Shown here: positions 25,773 to 34,828 of the stretch, in pieces
How the letters are laid out: each line of letters starts with the position of its first letter
Numbering within the stretch: position 1 is the first letter of the stretch
From: Desulfurococcaceae archaeon
GTDB taxonomy: Archaea > Thermoproteota > Thermoprotei_A > Sulfolobales > Desulfurococcaceae
DNA: 64,000 nucleotides
Assembly (NCBI GenBank): GCA_038845865.1
Contig: JAWBQJ010000003.1
Coordinates: forward strand, 62,001 to 126,000
Direction of reading: 5' to 3'
Notes under the pieces: generated by a model
Told to the model about the DNA's origin: nothing
Database searches by the model: none
What the model saw: only the letters and a program-made list of their open reading frames with translations
Position numbers and translations under genes: made by a program

Positions 25773-25780
25773 TGTCTTCA

Positions 25781-25796
25781 ATAAAACTTGTTTTAA
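25781..25796. promoter_or_regulatory. inverted-repeat site upstream of the sugar-binding protein
   Basis: ATAAAACTTGTTTTA contains AAAAC-TT-GTTTT, an exact inverted repeat, about 70 nt before the start codon. The same element (opposite spacer) recurs at 27544, about 75 nt before the permease start. AT-rich TATA-like sequence follows. Likely an operator; the regulator is unknown. Confidence 0.5.
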
Positions 25797-25850
25797 AATA
25801 CATTTATTAGCAGATTAGCATATTCTACTACTCCGAGTTATTCTACATTA

Positions 25851-27533
25851 TTGGGGATAGAATTGGGTAATGAGAAGGATAAAAAGTTCGATCCTTCGAG
25901 AAGACAGTTCATAACTACTATTGGAACGGCTATCGTGGCGATCGGAATAGGCTACGCTATAGGGTACTTAACTAAGCCCGCTGAGGTCGTTGAAAAAGCC
26001 ATAGAGAGAACCGTTACCGTAACGCGTACCGTCACCGCCACGGGCACTCCTACACCAACACCAACAACCCCCATCCCTGGACTAAGTGAAGTAGCTGTAA
26101 GGGCCATTAATGGAGTTAAAGACCTAATAGAGCGTGGTGTTGTTCCCAGAGGCGCAACTCTTAGAATCCTGCACGTGTCTGGATCCAAAGCACAGCTTGA
26201 AAAGGCGATTGAACTTTGGAGTAAATACGTTCCAGAAATCAAGGTCGAGTTAGTTACCATGGGCACGGAGCCGGATGTCTACTCTAAGTCTATGAGCGAG
26301 GCCGTGACGAAGACCGGACAATACGACATTATAACAATATTTAGCACGTGGCTGGGTGATACCGTAGAGGCGGGCCTCGCAAAAGACATAACGGAGTATT
26401 TCAATAAGTACGATCCAGGCTACGTGGGCGCTTGCGCACCCATCGAACCACTTGGTTCATACACTACTCTCTACAAAGGACGGAGATATGCTTTAACCCT
26501 AGACTCGGACGTATTTACCTTAACGTATAGGAAGGACTTAATAAATGATCCGAAGTACAAGGAGGAGTTCAGATCGATTTACGGATACGACTTAAAGGTT
26601 CCTGACACGTGGGAGGAGGTAATTGACATAGCAAGGTTCTTCACAGAAAAGCGCTTAACGTCGCCTTCCGGCGGAAGAGTGTGGGGAGCATACTTCTACG
26701 TAGAGCCGGCATTTGCAGCCTACATCACGTTCACTAACATATTCCTAGAAGCCGGTGGAATATACTTCGACCTCGAAACAATGGATCCTAAAATAGACTC
26801 TCCCGAGGGGAGGTACGCATTCGACATACTGTTAAAGCTTAAGCCGTACATGCCACCCGAAGCTATTTCGGCCTCGTGGGCAGACCTGTATGACAAGTTC
26901 ATAAAGGGAGAGAGCGTGCTCACCGCGGCGTGGCCGTCGCTAACCAAGATGGCCATATCATCACCAGACTCCGTGGTAAGGGACAAGACGGGGACCGCAC
27001 TAATGCCTGGTGTAAGACTGGAAATTGGCGGGAAGCCGACGATCGTGCGCGCTGCACCAAACCCCGTTAACTGGGTTGGAATAGTCAATAGCTACGGAAA
27101 ATACCCGGAGGCAGCATACCTGTTCCTTCAGTTCATGACAGCCCCCGACATCGGCTTAGAGGTTATACTGAGTGGCGTGATCTTAGACCTCTTCCGCCTA
27201 TGCTGGTTCACCGACCCGGCTTACAGGGGTAAGTCCATACAAGGATATGGAGAGGAATTCGTTGACGCCTACATGGAGGCGCTGAAGATATCGTACCCAG
27301 ATTTCATCATTAGAGGAGGACCTGAATACGCAGGGAAGCTGACAACGGCTGTGAACGCCGTTGTATCGGGCACGATGGATCCTGAGACCGCGTTAAGCAG
27401 TGTCGCGGCAGAATGGGACTCCATAACGAAGAGGTATGGGGTATCCGAGCAGCTCGAAGCGTGGAGGGCATTAGCCAAACTATTCCCAGACCCCGTTCAA
27501 CAAGCGTGGAAAGCTAAGGGGTATATAAAATAG
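25851..27533 (+). CDS. Tat-exported ABC sugar-binding protein
   Basis: A 560-residue family 1 extracellular solute-binding protein. The N-terminus has a twin-arginine signal, SRRQFITTIG followed by a hydrophobic AIVAIGIGYAIGYL core, and a Thr/Pro linker (TGTPTPTPTTP) before the binding fold, as in membrane-tethered archaeal sugar receptors. The mature domain includes WEEVIDIARFF and a late YLFLQFMTAPD block typical of CUT1 receptors. Start TTG at 25851, with TTG at 25863 as an alternative. It has its own upstream inverted-repeat site and the Tat genes immediately before it. Confidence 0.9.
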   Translation: MGIELGNEKDKKFDPSRRQFITTIGTAIVAIGIGYAIGYLTKPAEVVEKAIERTVTVTRTVTATGTPTPTPTTPIPGLSEVAVRAINGVKDLIERGVVPRGATLRILHVSGSKAQLEKAIELWSKYVPEIKVELVTMGTEPDVYSKSMSEAVTKTGQYDIITIFSTWLGDTVEAGLAKDITEYFNKYDPGYVGACAPIEPLGSYTTLYKGRRYALTLDSDVFTLTYRKDLINDPKYKEEFRSIYGYDLKVPDTWEEVIDIARFFTEKRLTSPSGGRVWGAYFYVEPAFAAYITFTNIFLEAGGIYFDLETMDPKIDSPEGRYAFDILLKLKPYMPPEAISASWADLYDKFIKGESVLTAAWPSLTKMAISSPDSVVRDKTGTALMPGVRLEIGGKPTIVRAAPNPVNWVGIVNSYGKYPEAAYLFLQFMTAPDIGLEVILSGVILDLFRLCWFTDPAYRGKSIQGYGEEFVDAYMEALKISYPDFIIRGGPEYAGKLTTAVNAVVSGTMDPETALSSVAAEWDSITKRYGVSEQLEAWRALAKLFPDPVQQAWKAKGYIK

Positions 27534-27618
27534 CGCATTTCCCATAAAACAAGTTTTATTTGCATTTTTTTACTTATCTTTCGTCTTCTTCCTTAGAAGA
27601 AAGTATAGGTGATGCTTA
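27534..27618 (+). promoter_or_regulatory. terminator-like run and operator before permease genes
   Basis: ATAAAACAAGTTTTAT at 27544-27559 is a 7-bp inverted repeat with a 2-nt spacer, the same motif as at 25781. A T-rich tract (TTTTTTTAC) follows at about 27566. It may attenuate transcription after the abundant binding protein and control the downstream permeases. Confidence 0.5.
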
Positions 27619-28506
27619 TTGCCCGAGAACCCGCCTAAATCAATTAAAGTACTGTCATCGTTGCCGCTCAACTTGCTACTGAACGGTGTACTAATAGTTC
27701 CGTTCATTATAATGATATACTTGGCCTTCTTGAAGTGGTCACCACTAATGGGCATGAACTGGTGGGAAGCACCGTTTTACGGTTTACAGAACTTCGCTAG
27801 GGCGGTTTCTGATGCAAGATTTCTAAGCGCACTAGGTAGGACTGCACTATTTGTTGCAGTATCAGTGCCGCTGGAATTCGTTCTTGGATTAACGCTGGCG
27901 TATTTCATGCAAAGGGAATTCGTAGGTAAAAAATACACAGTTTCCCTGTTAATTTATCCATTAATGTTACCACCGGTCGTTGTTGCCACCGTATTCTACC
28001 TATTCTTCCAACCATACGGACCCGTTAACAACATCTTCTTAAAATACCTAGTTGGTGAAAAAGCGCTCGACATCTACTGGTTCCTTGATCGAAACCTCGC
28101 CTTCATAACGATAATAATAGCTGAGATATGGCAGTGGACACCATTCATGTTTTTAATTCTATATTCAGGGCTCTCCGCAGTCCCGAAAAGGCTGGTTGAA
28201 GCCGCCGAGGTTCTCGGCGCTAGTGAGTGGAAGATTTTTTGGAAAATTAGACTACCATTAATCAAGCAACTGATAACAATAGCGATTATATTACGCTGCC
28301 TGGAGGCATTTAAGGTATTCGATTACATATACGTCATGACGGGTGGAGGTCCCGGCACGGCTACTGAAAGCATCTCACTATACATTTACAGGCTGGCGAT
28401 CATGTACTCTGACATATCCTACGCGGCTGCGGTGTCGTTGATCGTGCTAGCAATAATATTCGCCGTTTCACGAATTGCGATTAAATTCCTTCTCGAGAGG
28501 AGGTGA
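27619..28506 (+). CDS. ABC sugar permease (MalF-like)
   Basis: A 295-residue integral membrane protein with six hydrophobic segments and the EAA coupling loop EAAEVLGASEWKIFWKIRLPLIKQ near residue 195-218. This pattern marks CUT1-type sugar permeases, first subunit. TTG start; it overlaps the second permease by 4 nt. Confidence 0.9.
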   Translation: MPENPPKSIKVLSSLPLNLLLNGVLIVPFIIMIYLAFLKWSPLMGMNWWEAPFYGLQNFARAVSDARFLSALGRTALFVAVSVPLEFVLGLTLAYFMQREFVGKKYTVSLLIYPLMLPPVVVATVFYLFFQPYGPVNNIFLKYLVGEKALDIYWFLDRNLAFITIIIAEIWQWTPFMFLILYSGLSAVPKRLVEAAEVLGASEWKIFWKIRLPLIKQLITIAIILRCLEAFKVFDYIYVMTGGGPGTATESISLYIYRLAIMYSDISYAAAVSLIVLAIIFAVSRIAIKFLLERR

Positions 28507-29372
28507 TGGGCGTGGGCGCGTCATCCACTTTATCAAAAATAGTAATGATCTGCATTCTACTGATCTTCGTGGTCTGGACCGTTATACCGGTAATGTGGAT
28601 AGTATCGCTATCCTTCAAGCCGTATGTGGAATGGAGAACTCCATCCCTACTCCCTAGAAAACCCACAATTGAAAACTATTTAACGCTCTTCTCTCCCCAA
28701 TCCGTGGCGGTGTTCATAGCGTATACAGCCATATTAGAACCGATTGCAGGCCCGCTGGCTAACAGCCTCATAGTCGCAGCAGTTGCCACGGTCATCGCTG
28801 TTATTATAGGCTTCTTCACCGCGTACGGTGCTAGCCGTTACAATACGCCAGGCCCATTCACGCTCTTCTTCACATTAATGACGAGAATGCTGCCCCCCGC
28901 TACGTTTCTAACCCCTCTCATGGTATACTTTACCACGCTACACCTACTTGATAACCTAGCGGGTTTGATCCTGCTGTACTCCGCGACAACGGTGACCTAT
29001 GCCATATGGATCCTGAAAGGATACATTGACGCGTTACCAATTGAATGGGAAGAGGCTGCATTACTAGAAGGTGCAAAACCAACCGAGGTACTGTGGAAGG
29101 TGGTTATTCCGTTGATAAGGCCAGGACTGGTTGTTTCAGGGTTGTTTATATTCTTAATGGCATGGACAGAGCTACTCTTCGCCCTCGTCTTAACCAGCGT
29201 TAAGGCCGTTACGTTACCGGTTCAAGTGAGTAAATACGTTACAGCGGTGGGGGCTCTCTGGGGCGTTCAAGCCGCTGCCGCTTTACTAGGTTCAATAATC
29301 CCCGTGATTATAGGTTATATGATACAGAAGCACCTCATAACTGGTTTTACTTTCGGGCTGGTGAGAGCGTGA
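28503..29372 (+). CDS. ABC sugar permease (MalG-like)
   Basis: A 289-residue permease with six hydrophobic segments and the EAA loop EEAALLEGAKPTEVLWKVVIPLIRPG near residue 180-206, the hallmark of the second CUT1 permease. It carries the C-terminal GLVRA end. The 4-nt overlaps with both neighbours show tight operon coupling. ATG at 28503 or GTG further in at 28512. Confidence 0.9.
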   Translation: MMGVGASSTLSKIVMICILLIFVVWTVIPVMWIVSLSFKPYVEWRTPSLLPRKPTIENYLTLFSPQSVAVFIAYTAILEPIAGPLANSLIVAAVATVIAVIIGFFTAYGASRYNTPGPFTLFFTLMTRMLPPATFLTPLMVYFTTLHLLDNLAGLILLYSATTVTYAIWILKGYIDALPIEWEEAALLEGAKPTEVLWKVVIPLIRPGLVVSGLFIFLMAWTELLFALVLTSVKAVTLPVQVSKYVTAVGALWGVQAAAALLGSIIPVIIGYMIQKHLITGFTFGLVRA

Positions 29373-30460
29373 TGAGGAACGTCATGGTCAAGGTGGAAAA
29401 CGTTACTAAGAGATTCGAAAACGTGGTGGCCGTCGATAAAGTGTCCTTTGAAGTTTACAAAGGAGAGCTGTTTAGCCTTCTCGGCCCAAGCGGTTGTGGA
29501 AAAACAACGACACTGAGAATTATTGCAGGGTTAGAAAAACCCGATGAAGGAAGGGTCTACATAGACGGGGTAGACGTAACGGGCAGGCCCGCCAGGGAAA
29601 GAGAGGTTTGCCTAGTGTTCCAGGAATATGCGGTCTTCCCACACATGAGTGTATACGACAACATCGCGTTCGGTTTAACAAATAGGAAAATACCCAAAGC
29701 CGAAATATATGAGAAAGTAAAAGAAGTTGCTGATCTGCTCGACCTGACTAATTACCTTTCTTTCAAAGGCGGCAAGCTTGGACTAAGCGAGCAGCAGAGA
29801 GTGGCCATAGCGAGATGTCTCGTGGTAAAACCCAAGGTTCTCCTACTAGATGAGCCACTTACATTAGCGGATGCTAAGATAAAAGAAAAAATGAGGAGGG
29901 AGCTCAAAAAGCTCTTAAAAGACCTTGAACTAACGGTAATCTTCGTTACCCATGACCAGCTTGAGGCCTTGATGATATCAGACAGAGTAGCTATTATGAG
30001 GAAGGGTAAAATAGTACAGATAGGCTCGCCAGGCGAGGTCTACGATAACCCCATTAACCTATTCGTCGCGACGTTTGTAGGTAGTCCAACCATTAACCTT
30101 CTCGAAGGCGTACTAGAAGTAAGCGATAGGGAGTTAGTGTTCAAAACCGACACGAGAACCCATGTACTAGCAACCAACATTGACGTAAGCCGGTTGAAGG
30201 ACCTATCCGGGCTAGAGGTGATAGTAGGATTTAGGCCCGAAGACGCGGAAATCGCTACAGATGGAACCGTTAAGGGGACAATAGATATAGTGGAGATCTC
30301 GGAAGATAGGAAAGTAATACACGTTGACGTAGATAACATGAAAATAAGGGTTTTCGGAGATCTTTTTGCGAGCTATCAGGAGGGAGGCCCTGTAAATATC
30401 AAGATCAATCCATTTAAGCTGTTCGTATTCGACAAGAAAACCGGGAACAGAATTCTATGA
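29369..30460 (+). CDS. ABC sugar transporter ATPase, degenerate signature motif
   Basis: A 363-residue MalK/UgpC-like ATPase with Walker A GPSGCGKTT, Q-loop VFQEYAVFPH, Walker B LLLDEPLTL and H-loop FVTHDQ, plus a C-terminal regulatory (TOBE) domain from about residue 235. The signature reads GLSEQQR where LSGGQQR is usual, and the D-loop reads TLADAK instead of SxLDAK. It therefore supplies a good Walker site but a poor signature, implying that only one of the two composite ATP sites is fully active when paired with the next gene product. Confidence 0.9.
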   Translation: MMRNVMVKVENVTKRFENVVAVDKVSFEVYKGELFSLLGPSGCGKTTTLRIIAGLEKPDEGRVYIDGVDVTGRPAREREVCLVFQEYAVFPHMSVYDNIAFGLTNRKIPKAEIYEKVKEVADLLDLTNYLSFKGGKLGLSEQQRVAIARCLVVKPKVLLLDEPLTLADAKIKEKMRRELKKLLKDLELTVIFVTHDQLEALMISDRVAIMRKGKIVQIGSPGEVYDNPINLFVATFVGSPTINLLEGVLEVSDRELVFKTDTRTHVLATNIDVSRLKDLSGLEVIVGFRPEDAEIATDGTVKGTIDIVEISEDRKVIHVDVDNMKIRVFGDLFASYQEGGPVNIKINPFKLFVFDKKTGNRIL

Positions 30461-30463
30461 GGG

Positions 30464-31555
30464 GTGCCGCCCGTGGGTTACCTGTTCATTGAGAACATCA
30501 GCAAGAAGATTGGCGACAAGCTTGTTCTACGCAGTGTAAATGCATCGCTTAATAAAGGCGAAGTGCTGGCAATAACCGGGTCGCCGGGATCAGGCAAAAC
30601 AACTTTACTTAAAATCGTGGCGGGACTGGTGCCCCCGACGACGGGAAAGATCTACCTGGAGGGAAAGGACATAACCCACGTTCCTCCTCACGAGAGAGGC
30701 TTTTCGATGGTGTTCGAGATCCCTCCAGTATACCCCGATAGAACGGGGTTTGAGAACATAGCATTCCCGTTAAGGCTGAAAAAGCTTGACGAAGAAGAGA
30801 TCAAGAGTAGGGTACACGCCGTTGCAGATTTGCTGGGAATAAAGCACATCTTAGATAGGAAACCGCACACTTATAGTGGTGGAGAATACCAAAGAGTGGC
30901 TATAGCCAGAGCGCTAATTACAGAACCCAAGTTACTACTACTAGATGAGCCCTTCAAAACCCTTGACGCGAAAATAAGAGAAGCCATGATCGGCTGGATA
31001 AAAGGACTTCACAAAAGAATAGGAATAACCGTGATTTACGCGACACACGACCCACTAGAGGCTCTCTCGGTGGGAAACAAGGTAATGGTCTTACTCAATG
31101 GAGTTCAAAAACAGCTTTCCGACCCGCTTGAACTGCTCAGGAGGCCTACCGACTTGGAAGTCGACGAGTATATATCAATCCCGGCTCTGAACGTTTCAAG
31201 GGGTGTACTATACGCTTGTATGGATGGGGAAGCAGTGGTCTCACTGAATGGTTTAAAATTGAACGTCATACCGGGGCCGCGCGACTGCGAACCAGGTAGG
31301 GACGTCATCGTTGCGATCAGGCCGCAGGACATAGCCATAAGCAGTGCTGGCGGAACTAGCGCCTTAAAGGGAAAGGTGATCACTGTGAACTACATGGGCA
31401 GAAACCAGCTTATCGCGTTGGAGGTTAACGGAGTCAATTTTAGAGTGGTAGTTGATAAAAGCCTTAACGTGACGGCAGGCCAGCAACTATACTTACTGTT
31501 CAAGCCCGATAAGATAAGGCTTTACGATGCCCAGACTTTAAAGCTCCTCACGTAG
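30464..31555 (+). CDS. ABC sugar transporter ATPase, second subunit
   Basis: A 363-residue partner ATPase with Walker A GSPGSGKTT, intact signature YSGGEYQRVAIARAL, Walker B LLLDEPFKTLDAK and H-loop YATHDP. The Q-loop glutamine is replaced by Glu (SMVFEIPPVYPD). A C-terminal TOBE-like part follows. With the preceding gene it probably forms a heterodimer, not the usual MalK homodimer. GTG-like start close to the previous stop. Confidence 0.9.
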   Translation: MPPVGYLFIENISKKIGDKLVLRSVNASLNKGEVLAITGSPGSGKTTLLKIVAGLVPPTTGKIYLEGKDITHVPPHERGFSMVFEIPPVYPDRTGFENIAFPLRLKKLDEEEIKSRVHAVADLLGIKHILDRKPHTYSGGEYQRVAIARALITEPKLLLLDEPFKTLDAKIREAMIGWIKGLHKRIGITVIYATHDPLEALSVGNKVMVLLNGVQKQLSDPLELLRRPTDLEVDEYISIPALNVSRGVLYACMDGEAVVSLNGLKLNVIPGPRDCEPGRDVIVAIRPQDIAISSAGGTSALKGKVITVNYMGRNQLIALEVNGVNFRVVVDKSLNVTAGQQLYLLFKPDKIRLYDAQTLKLLT

Positions 31556-31565
31556 GTGTGATGCA

Positions 31566-32543
31566 TTGAGACTGGTAACTTACATGGTTTGGCCCAGCCT
31601 TGAACCACGGTATGGGCTCCTCGCCGGAGAGGGTAAGATAGTAGACCTCCAGAAGCTCTTAGAAGTCGTGCTAGTGGAAAAATACGACTTTACGCGAGAA
31701 AATTCACGTTCATTTGTAAGGTCAGTCCTTGATGGGGGAAGCCGCTTAGTCATTCAAAGGATCTCCTTTCTAAGAGAACTAGTAAACAATGCCGTTAAGG
31801 GGCTCAACATGGATGATCAGGAGCTGGTGAAGGAAGGGCTCATAAAATACGTTGACGAAGTTAAATTCCTCCCGCCGGTATTTGACCCCCTCAAGGTAAT
31901 AGGCATTGGGCAGAACTTCGAAGAGTATAGAATAATGCTTAAATACCCAAAACCTGAAGTACCCCTGTTCTTCTTCAAGCCATCAAATACCTTGATCGGC
32001 CACAAGGACGTCGTCATAATACCCAGAGGTGGGAAGTGGCCGGGGACCGCTTCACGCATCGTATTTCACGAATACGAGTTAGCGATTATAATCGGCAAGA
32101 GGGCTAAAAACGTGGAGAAGGAGAAGGCGTTTAACTACGTATACGGCTTTACTATTTTCAGCGATATAACAGCACACGATATAGAGATGATACAACCTGG
32201 GTTCGTGCTATACCAACAAAGGGCCAAGGCATTTGACACGTTCTCACCGATGGGACCGTGGATAGTGACAATGGATGAAATACGCGAGAAGGGGATTAAC
32301 GTATACAACTTGAAAATGGCGCGAAAACGCAATGGAATCGTAGAAGGCGAGTCGAACACGAAGAACATGGTTTACAAAATAGAGGAAATAATAGAGTTCC
32401 TTAGCGAAATAATGACCCTTGAACCCGGTGATGTGATCTCCCTGGGGAGCCCCCCGGCTGGGCCGCCTCAAGGGTTGCAACCGGGAGATGTTATAGAGGC
32501 CGAGATAGAACATATAGGCTCGTTAGTGAACTACGTTAAATAG
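31566..32543 (+). CDS. fumarylacetoacetate-hydrolase-fold enzyme, possible keto-deoxy acid dehydratase
   Basis: The 325-residue FAH-family protein shows VIGIGQNFEEYR, then FHEYELAIIIG supplying two Glu metal ligands, and FSDITAHDIEM with the Asp ligand, and ends with the family's PGDVIEAEIEHIGSL. In Sulfolobus an FAH-fold enzyme dehydrates 2-keto-3-deoxy-D-arabinonate in pentose breakdown; location directly after the sugar transporter suits a similar role, but hydrolysis of an acylpyruvate cannot be excluded. TTG start, 10 nt after the ATPase gene. Confidence 0.75.
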   Translation: MRLVTYMVWPSLEPRYGLLAGEGKIVDLQKLLEVVLVEKYDFTRENSRSFVRSVLDGGSRLVIQRISFLRELVNNAVKGLNMDDQELVKEGLIKYVDEVKFLPPVFDPLKVIGIGQNFEEYRIMLKYPKPEVPLFFFKPSNTLIGHKDVVIIPRGGKWPGTASRIVFHEYELAIIIGKRAKNVEKEKAFNYVYGFTIFSDITAHDIEMIQPGFVLYQQRAKAFDTFSPMGPWIVTMDEIREKGINVYNLKMARKRNGIVEGESNTKNMVYKIEEIIEFLSEIMTLEPGDVISLGSPPAGPPQGLQPGDVIEAEIEHIGSLVNYVK

Positions 32544-32613
32544 CAAATCTAGGAAAGTCCTTCAAGGATCCATAACTGTTTACGATTATGAGCGCCTACC
32601 TCGTTCTTTCCCA

Positions 32614-33291
32614 TTAGCCTTTAATCTTCCTCATGAAATTATCGTTCTGCGCCATGACGAATAACGTGCTTCCTGGGTGTAATGTGGTATCGGGAGTTGC
32701 GGGTACAAGCTCTTTCCCGTTAAAGATCATGATGGGGTACGCGCCCTCTTCCTGCAGGTTGAGTTCTTCTATTTTCATGTTAGTAGCCAGGTCCTCCTCT
32801 TTCACTGTAACCGCGTAGAGCTTGTACTCCGCTACCGGTAAATCGACGTACTTCTTCGCGGTAGTTATGGACGAAACTATTTGTTTTACCACACCGGCTG
32901 TTATAGCGGGTTTAACCACCGGTATACCTAGCTTAAGGTTGCTCACGACCCCCGCTACATTTTCGTCCCTGAAAATACCTATCCTAATGGGTACGTTATG
33001 TAACTTTGCAATGGCAAGTACCAAAAAGTTCACTTCATCCTTGCTCGTTGAGGCGATAACTATCGTTATTTCGCGGAGGTTTATATTACCGTATATTGAG
33101 GTGTCAGCGGCGTCCCCTTCTATTACGTAAACGTCTCCCAGTCTTTCAAGCACATACCTGCGTCCAGGGTCGTTCTCTATCACTATGACCTCCTCAACTA
33201 GCTCTCTGATCGAGGGATCTCTCAACAAGATCTCGGCAGTTGAGCCACCACCAGCTATTAAGAGCTTTAATTTAGCCAACGGTGTCACCAT
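32614..33291 (-). CDS. TrkA-like potassium/NAD-binding regulatory protein
   Basis: A 225-residue protein: an N-terminal Rossmann fold (LLIAGGGSTAEILL, then VIENDPGRRYVLERL and EGDAAD) as in TrkA/RCK domains, and a C-terminal TrkA-C-like domain (EEDLATNMKIEELNLQEE...GSTLFVMA). It would gate a Trk/Ktr K+ transporter by nucleotide binding. No transporter adjoins it here. GTG/ATG start. Confidence 0.75.
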   Translation of the reverse strand: MVTPLAKLKLLIAGGGSTAEILLRDPSIRELVEEVIVIENDPGRRYVLERLGDVYVIEGDAADTSIYGNINLREITIVIASTSKDEVNFLVLAIAKLHNVPIRIGIFRDENVAGVVSNLKLGIPVVKPAITAGVVKQIVSSITTAKKYVDLPVAEYKLYAVTVKEEDLATNMKIEELNLQEEGAYPIMIFNGKELVPATPDTTLHPGSTLFVMAQNDNFMRKIKG

Positions 33292-33421
33292 CAGTATACC
33301 GATTATATTGAAAGACCAGGTAAAATATATGCAAGTAAGTGGAAACGAGGCGAGCGCTCAGAGTACGTTGAAACTACGAGTAGTAAGCCGTTACCACAGT
33401 TCACCGGGAAACCTATACGCG

Positions 33422-34732
33422 TTAAGGTGGATCCCCGGACCACGTGACGTATCCCCGTAGGTCGAAAAATGTTATTTCATCAACGTATACCTGAATCCAC
33501 ATTCCGTAGTCGAGCTTCCCGCAATAGCTTTTCTTGATCACCACCGGGATATAATTGTCGAGTCTCGCGATCCACGTATTCGTCTTTTCCGTGATGAAGC
33601 CCTTTACTAGCTTGTAGAGGTATCCTTTTCTGACCCTTAGCCCAACATCCACAACGACTTCGAGGGCCTTTCGGAGCCTTTCCTTTTTGATATTCGTGTT
33701 TATTTGAGGCATTGATGCTGCTAGCGTGAACGGCCTAATGCTGTAACCGGCTAGGTGTACGCGTTCAAATTCGAGTTCCCGCATCACTTTTAGAGTTTCT
33801 TCGAAGTCCTCCTCGTCCTCGCCCGGATACCCCACGATGATGTCCGTGGCTATGCTTACACCAGGGATTTTCTTCTTTATTTCCTTCACAATACTCCTGT
33901 ACTCGTCCACGGTGTACTTCCTACCCATTAACCTTAAGATCCTGTCACTGCCAGACTGCAACGGTATGTGGAGGAACTTAAATAGATTCTCGGAGTTTTT
34001 AACAACGTCTACCAGTTCATCTAGCATGTACTTCAAGTGCTCCGGGTTTATCATCCCTATCCTGATCATGTAGTTGCCTTCCAGCCCCTCTACAATTCTT
34101 CTTAGTAATTCCGGTAACGCCCTTTTTCTATACAAGTCGATTCCGTACACGCCGAGGTCCATGCCCGTGAGCTCTATTTCGACTGCCCCGCTTTCAACGG
34201 CCTTTTTAACAGCTGAAAAAACGGCTTCAATGCTATGACTAATCAGCTCCCTTCTCGCGTGCCTTGCTATACAAAAGTTACAGTTGCTTAGACAACCTTC
34301 CTGCACGGGTATGGGAACTACGCTTCTGCCACCACACACCCCAATAAGGTCCCGCGTGCGTCTACCTTCCAGCAGTAAAACCCTATCACGGGCTTCAACG
34401 GCCATGTAAGCTTTATCGGAATTCTGCGGCGAAATGAGCGAGGCCTCGGGCGCTATTAAGCTAATTGTATATGGCTGTATCTTGGCCATGCACCCGGCCA
34501 CAACTAGCTTCTTGCCACTCTTGACGCAAAGCCCTCTTAGCTGTTTAATTCTACTTAGCATCTTGTACTCCGTGTCGAGCCTTACAGTACAGGTATTGAT
34601 TATGATTGCATCTGCCTCGTCAGGAGTGCTAACTAGTTTATGCCCTCTACTCTCCAAGCTGTTGATCATCAAAGCCTCGTCACTCTTATTAAGCGCGCAT
34701 CCGTAAGTCTCGATGTAAACTTTTAATGGCAT
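33422..34732 (-). CDS. MiaB/CDKAL1-like tRNA methylthiotransferase (radical SAM)
   Basis: About 436 residues: UPF0004 domain with VYIETYGCALNKSD, NTCTV and AGCMA cysteines, the radical SAM motif CLSNCNFC near residue 155, and a C-terminal TRAM domain. The group converts t6A37 to ms2t6A37 in ANN-reading tRNAs. I place the start at the ATG at 34732, since it lies directly before the conserved VYIETYGC; a TTG at 34753 would add seven residues. It faces the aIF2-beta operon. Confidence 0.85.
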   Translation of the reverse strand: MPLKVYIETYGCALNKSDEALMINSLESRGHKLVSTPDEADAIIINTCTVRLDTEYKMLSRIKQLRGLCVKSGKKLVVAGCMAKIQPYTISLIAPEASLISPQNSDKAYMAVEARDRVLLLEGRRTRDLIGVCGGRSVVPIPVQEGCLSNCNFCIARHARRELISHSIEAVFSAVKKAVESGAVEIELTGMDLGVYGIDLYRKRALPELLRRIVEGLEGNYMIRIGMINPEHLKYMLDELVDVVKNSENLFKFLHIPLQSGSDRILRLMGRKYTVDEYRSIVKEIKKKIPGVSIATDIIVGYPGEDEEDFEETLKVMRELEFERVHLAGYSIRPFTLAASMPQINTNIKKERLRKALEVVVDVGLRVRKGYLYKLVKGFITEKTNTWIARLDNYIPVVIKKSYCGKLDYGMWIQVYVDEITFFDLRGYVTWSGDPP

Positions 34733-34828
34733 CGTGGTAAGCCCTTGAAGCACGCATACCGATTAACCTAGCTGTGTCTTATATAATAGTCCCTATTTAC
34801 CTTAAGATTCAGGTAGGCTACGTCGAGA

